NCBI GenBank assembly: GCA_020028595.1
Contig: JAIBHQ010000030.1
Location: 1-7,689, forward strand
Length of the DNA stretch: 7,689 nucleotides
From: Nitrospirota bacterium
GTDB lineage: Bacteria; Nitrospirota; Nitrospiria; Nitrospirales; Nitrospiraceae
Direction of reading: 5' to 3'
Both the position numbers and the translations under genes were made by a program. A model generated the notes under the pieces. It saw only the letters and a list, made by a program, of their open reading frames with translations. It did not search any database and was not told the origin of the DNA. Positions 6,201 through 7,689 of the stretch are shown here, one piece after another; the first letter of the stretch is position 1, and each line of letters starts with the position of its first letter.

Positions 6201-6229
6201 ATTATACGGGCGCCTCCAAGGAGGCGCAA
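6201..6229 (-). promoter_or_regulatory. Candidate promoter between xseA and xseB
   Basis: On the - strand a perfect TATAAT (plus 6201-6206) lies 17 bases from TTGCGC (plus 6224-6229, 3 of 6 to TTGACA). The predicted start of transcription near 6194 would give an xseB leader of about 27 nt carrying its GGGAGG site. The spacer holds an inverted repeat, listed separately. This would allow xseB, tlyA and the epimerase gene to be expressed apart from xseA. Confidence 0.45.
6210..6227. repeat. Perfect 8-bp inverted repeat inside the xseB promoter spacer
   Basis: GCGCCTCC (6210-6217) and GGAGGCGC (6220-6227) flank a central AA. The site covers most of the spacer and part of the -35 of the candidate xseB promoter, as an operator would. 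It starts eight bases past the xseA stop codon. As RNA it could form a stem with a four-base loop, but no T-run follows on either strand, so an intrinsic terminator is unlikely. Confidence 0.6.
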
Positions 6230-6234
6230 CCGTG

Positions 6235-7590
6235 TTATGAGTTGGGAAGAATCTTGCGCACAGAGCATAGCAACCGGCCATCCGCCAGCTTCGCCAGCAC
6301 ATCATCGCCGACGGATACATCCCGCGCCCGCTTGACGACCGCCCCATCCGGTACCGTCTGCACAATGCTGTAGCCCCGTCCCAAAATAGCCAGCGGGCTC
6401 AAGCCGTCGAGAGCCGACGCGATGGACCGGATGGCCTGGTGCTTCAGCGCCAGCGCCGCCAGCAGACCCTGCTCCATCCGCTTCGCCAGCTGGGGCACCA
6501 GGGTCAACGCCGATCCAATGCGGGCTCCCGGGCTGCAGGCCTCGATGGCATGCCGGCAGGCGTCCGCGCGCCGCTGCCACGCGGACAACGTTTCCATCAC
6601 TGAACCGCCCAACCGTCCCGTCAGATCATCCAGGCGCTGCGCAGCCTGTTCGACAGGGAGCGTCCGCGCATAGAGCACCCGCAGCGCGGCGGCGCATTCC
6701 TGGCGATCCTCGCGCAGGCGCGAGCGCACCGCCAGCTTCAAGCGTGTCGAACGATCGCGCAAGACTTCGACCAGGTCGTCCAGGACCGGCGCGACCGCTT
6801 CCGCCGCGGCTGAAGGGGTCGGCGCGCGATAATCCGCCACGAAATCAGCCAGCGTGTAGTCGATCTCGTGGCCCACCGCCGACACGACCGGTACGTCCGA
6901 TGCGGCAATGGCCCGCACGACGGTTTCCTCGTTGAAAGACCACAGGTCCTCCAGCGAGCCTCCGCCCCGTCCGACGATCATGACATCGACGAGCTTGGAG
7001 GCGCTCAGCGCGCGGATGGCCGAGGCAATCTGCGCGGCCGCATCGTCACCCTGCACCGGCACCGGCGCGACCACGATGCCCACGATCGGGCACCGGCGGC
7101 GCAACACGGCCAGGATATCGCGTAGCGCCGCGCCCGTGAGCGACGTGACAACCCCCACTCGGCGCGGCAGAAACGGCAGCGGCCGTTTGCGGGCTTGCTC
7201 GAAGAGGCCTTCGCGGGCCAACCGCTCTTTCAACTGTTCCAGCGCGAGCTGGAGCGCGCCGAGTCCCTTCGGTTCCAGATAATCCAGGACGATCTGGTAT
7301 TCGCCGCGCGGCTCGTACACCGTCAGACGCCCGCGCACGACGAGCTGGAGCCCCTCCTTCAACGCAAACCGCAGGCGTTGCGCGCCGGGCCGGAACAGCA
7401 CCACGCGAATCTGGCTGGTCGCGTCTTTGAGCGTGAAATAGATGTGGCCGGATGAGGGAGTACGCAGGTTGGAGACTTCGCCTTCCACCCAGCAATCGGA
7501 GAAGCCCCCTTCCAGCCGCTCACGAACGAGCGCGGTCAGGGCGGAAACGGTGAGAATCCGTTGCGGACGGTCAACCACAGTTCGTGGCAC
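6235..7590 (-). CDS. xseA: Exonuclease VII large subunit XseA
   Basis: XseA is the catalytic subunit of exonuclease VII, which degrades single-stranded DNA from both ends to short oligonucleotides in repair and recombination. The 451-residue product is close to the E. coli length (456). An N-terminal OB-fold (about 11-110, with WVEGEVSNLRTPSSGHIYFTLKD) is followed by the catalytic domain with GVVTSLTGAALRDIL (146-160), VGRGGGSLEDLWSFNEE (206-222), SAVGHEIDYTLADFVAD (237-253) and RAPTPSAAAE (255-264). A long helical part follows, and the C-terminal SPLAILGRGYSIV (398-410) is characteristic. The start is GTG 7588-7590: an in-frame TGA lies three codons upstream, and the sequence RILTVSALT right after it is the usual N-terminus. 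No Shine-Dalgarno is evident. A copy of the repeat element begins 23 bases upstream. Confidence 0.95.
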   Translation of the reverse strand: MPRTVVDRPQRILTVSALTALVRERLEGGFSDCWVEGEVSNLRTPSSGHIYFTLKDATSQIRVVLFRPGAQRLRFALKEGLQLVVRGRLTVYEPRGEYQIVLDYLEPKGLGALQLALEQLKERLAREGLFEQARKRPLPFLPRRVGVVTSLTGAALRDILAVLRRRCPIVGIVVAPVPVQGDDAAAQIASAIRALSASKLVDVMIVGRGGGSLEDLWSFNEETVVRAIAASDVPVVSAVGHEIDYTLADFVADYRAPTPSAAAEAVAPVLDDLVEVLRDRSTRLKLAVRSRLREDRQECAAALRVLYARTLPVEQAAQRLDDLTGRLGGSVMETLSAWQRRADACRHAIEACSPGARIGSALTLVPQLAKRMEQGLLAALALKHQAIRSIASALDGLSPLAILGRGYSIVQTVPDGAVVKRARDVSVGDDVLAKLADGRLLCSVRKILPNS

Positions 7591-7603
7591 CCCGGTTCAC
7601 AGC

Positions 7604-7617
7604 GCGGGCGAGCCCGC
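7604..7617. repeat. GC-rich inverted repeat upstream of xseA
   Basis: GCGGGC (7604-7609) and GCCCGC (7612-7617) are perfect inverted arms around GA. It overlaps the start of repeat copy 2. A 12-mer from it, GGGCGAGCCCGC, also occurs inside copy 1 (on the - strand within 4030-4042). It lies between the xseA start and the rest of the upstream region; its role is unknown. Confidence 0.5.
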
Positions 7618-7689
7618 ATTGTTCATGACGGTTCGTCGCGAAATCGTGGAGTCGCGTTGCGAGACGGGCACGCGCAGCCGCGAAGGACC
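7613..7689 (+). mobile_element. Second copy of the repeat element (partial, runs off window end)
   Basis: Beginning at CCCGCATT (7613), this stretch matches the copy-1 sequence read on the - strand from 4154. Aligned by eye without gaps over 67 bases, 59 positions agree, including a 27-base identical core that starts CGGTTCGTCGCGAAATCG. Similarity falls off beyond 7679. The far end and its terminal repeat are outside the window. It lies in the opposite orientation to copy 1, immediately upstream of xseA. The 99 bases from 7591 to the window end contain nothing else I can identify; no clear xseA promoter was seen. Confidence 0.75.

Noticed and set aside
6210..6227. Intrinsic terminator after xseA
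   Set aside because: The stem is good but no run of T follows on either strand; an operator or simple palindrome fits better.
6168..6365. Extended version of xseB beginning inside xseA
   Set aside because: The extra residues are the xseA sequence read in another frame, and ATG 6167 has a well-spaced GGGAGG.

Overview
This looks like an ordinary chromosomal stretch of a fairly GC-rich Gram-negative-type bacterium. The mix of genes and the style of intergenic repeats remind me of Nitrospira (Nitrospirota), but no marker here settles the genus, so treat that as a moderate-confidence guess. It contains eight protein genes (one cut by the left edge), most of them housekeeping, with short intergenic regions. 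No tRNA, rRNA, CRISPR array or transposase gene was seen.

Left part (1-2043): the 3' end of hflC on the + strand converges on fhs (formate-tetrahydrofolate ligase) on the - strand. The gap of about 90 bases is filled by a 7-bp tandem repeat (GTGACGC-like) followed by the same repeat in inverted orientation, able to fold into an imperfect hairpin. Middle (2044-3945): a membrane-anchored M23 peptidase and cutA on the - strand, then a divergent single-domain rhodanese on the + strand with a near-consensus sigma70-type promoter.

Right part (4164-7590): four - strand genes read xseA, xseB, tlyA and an NAD-dependent sugar-nucleotide epimerase. XseA and XseB are the two subunits of exonuclease VII. 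TlyA is an S4-domain rRNA methyltransferase. xseB, tlyA and the epimerase gene are closely packed (gaps of 35 and 16 bases), and a candidate promoter with a perfect TATAAT box lies between xseA and xseB.

The most interesting non-coding feature is a 212-bp element (3945-4156) with 12-bp perfect terminal inverted repeats and several internal hairpins, sitting between the rhodanese stop codon and the 3' end of the epimerase gene. A second, diverged copy begins near 7613, upstream of xseA, in the opposite orientation, and runs off the window end. The four-gene block is therefore bracketed by inverted copies of a MITE-like repeat. I found no convincing new multi-gene system; the repeats and a few regulatory or translational oddities are what deserve a second look.
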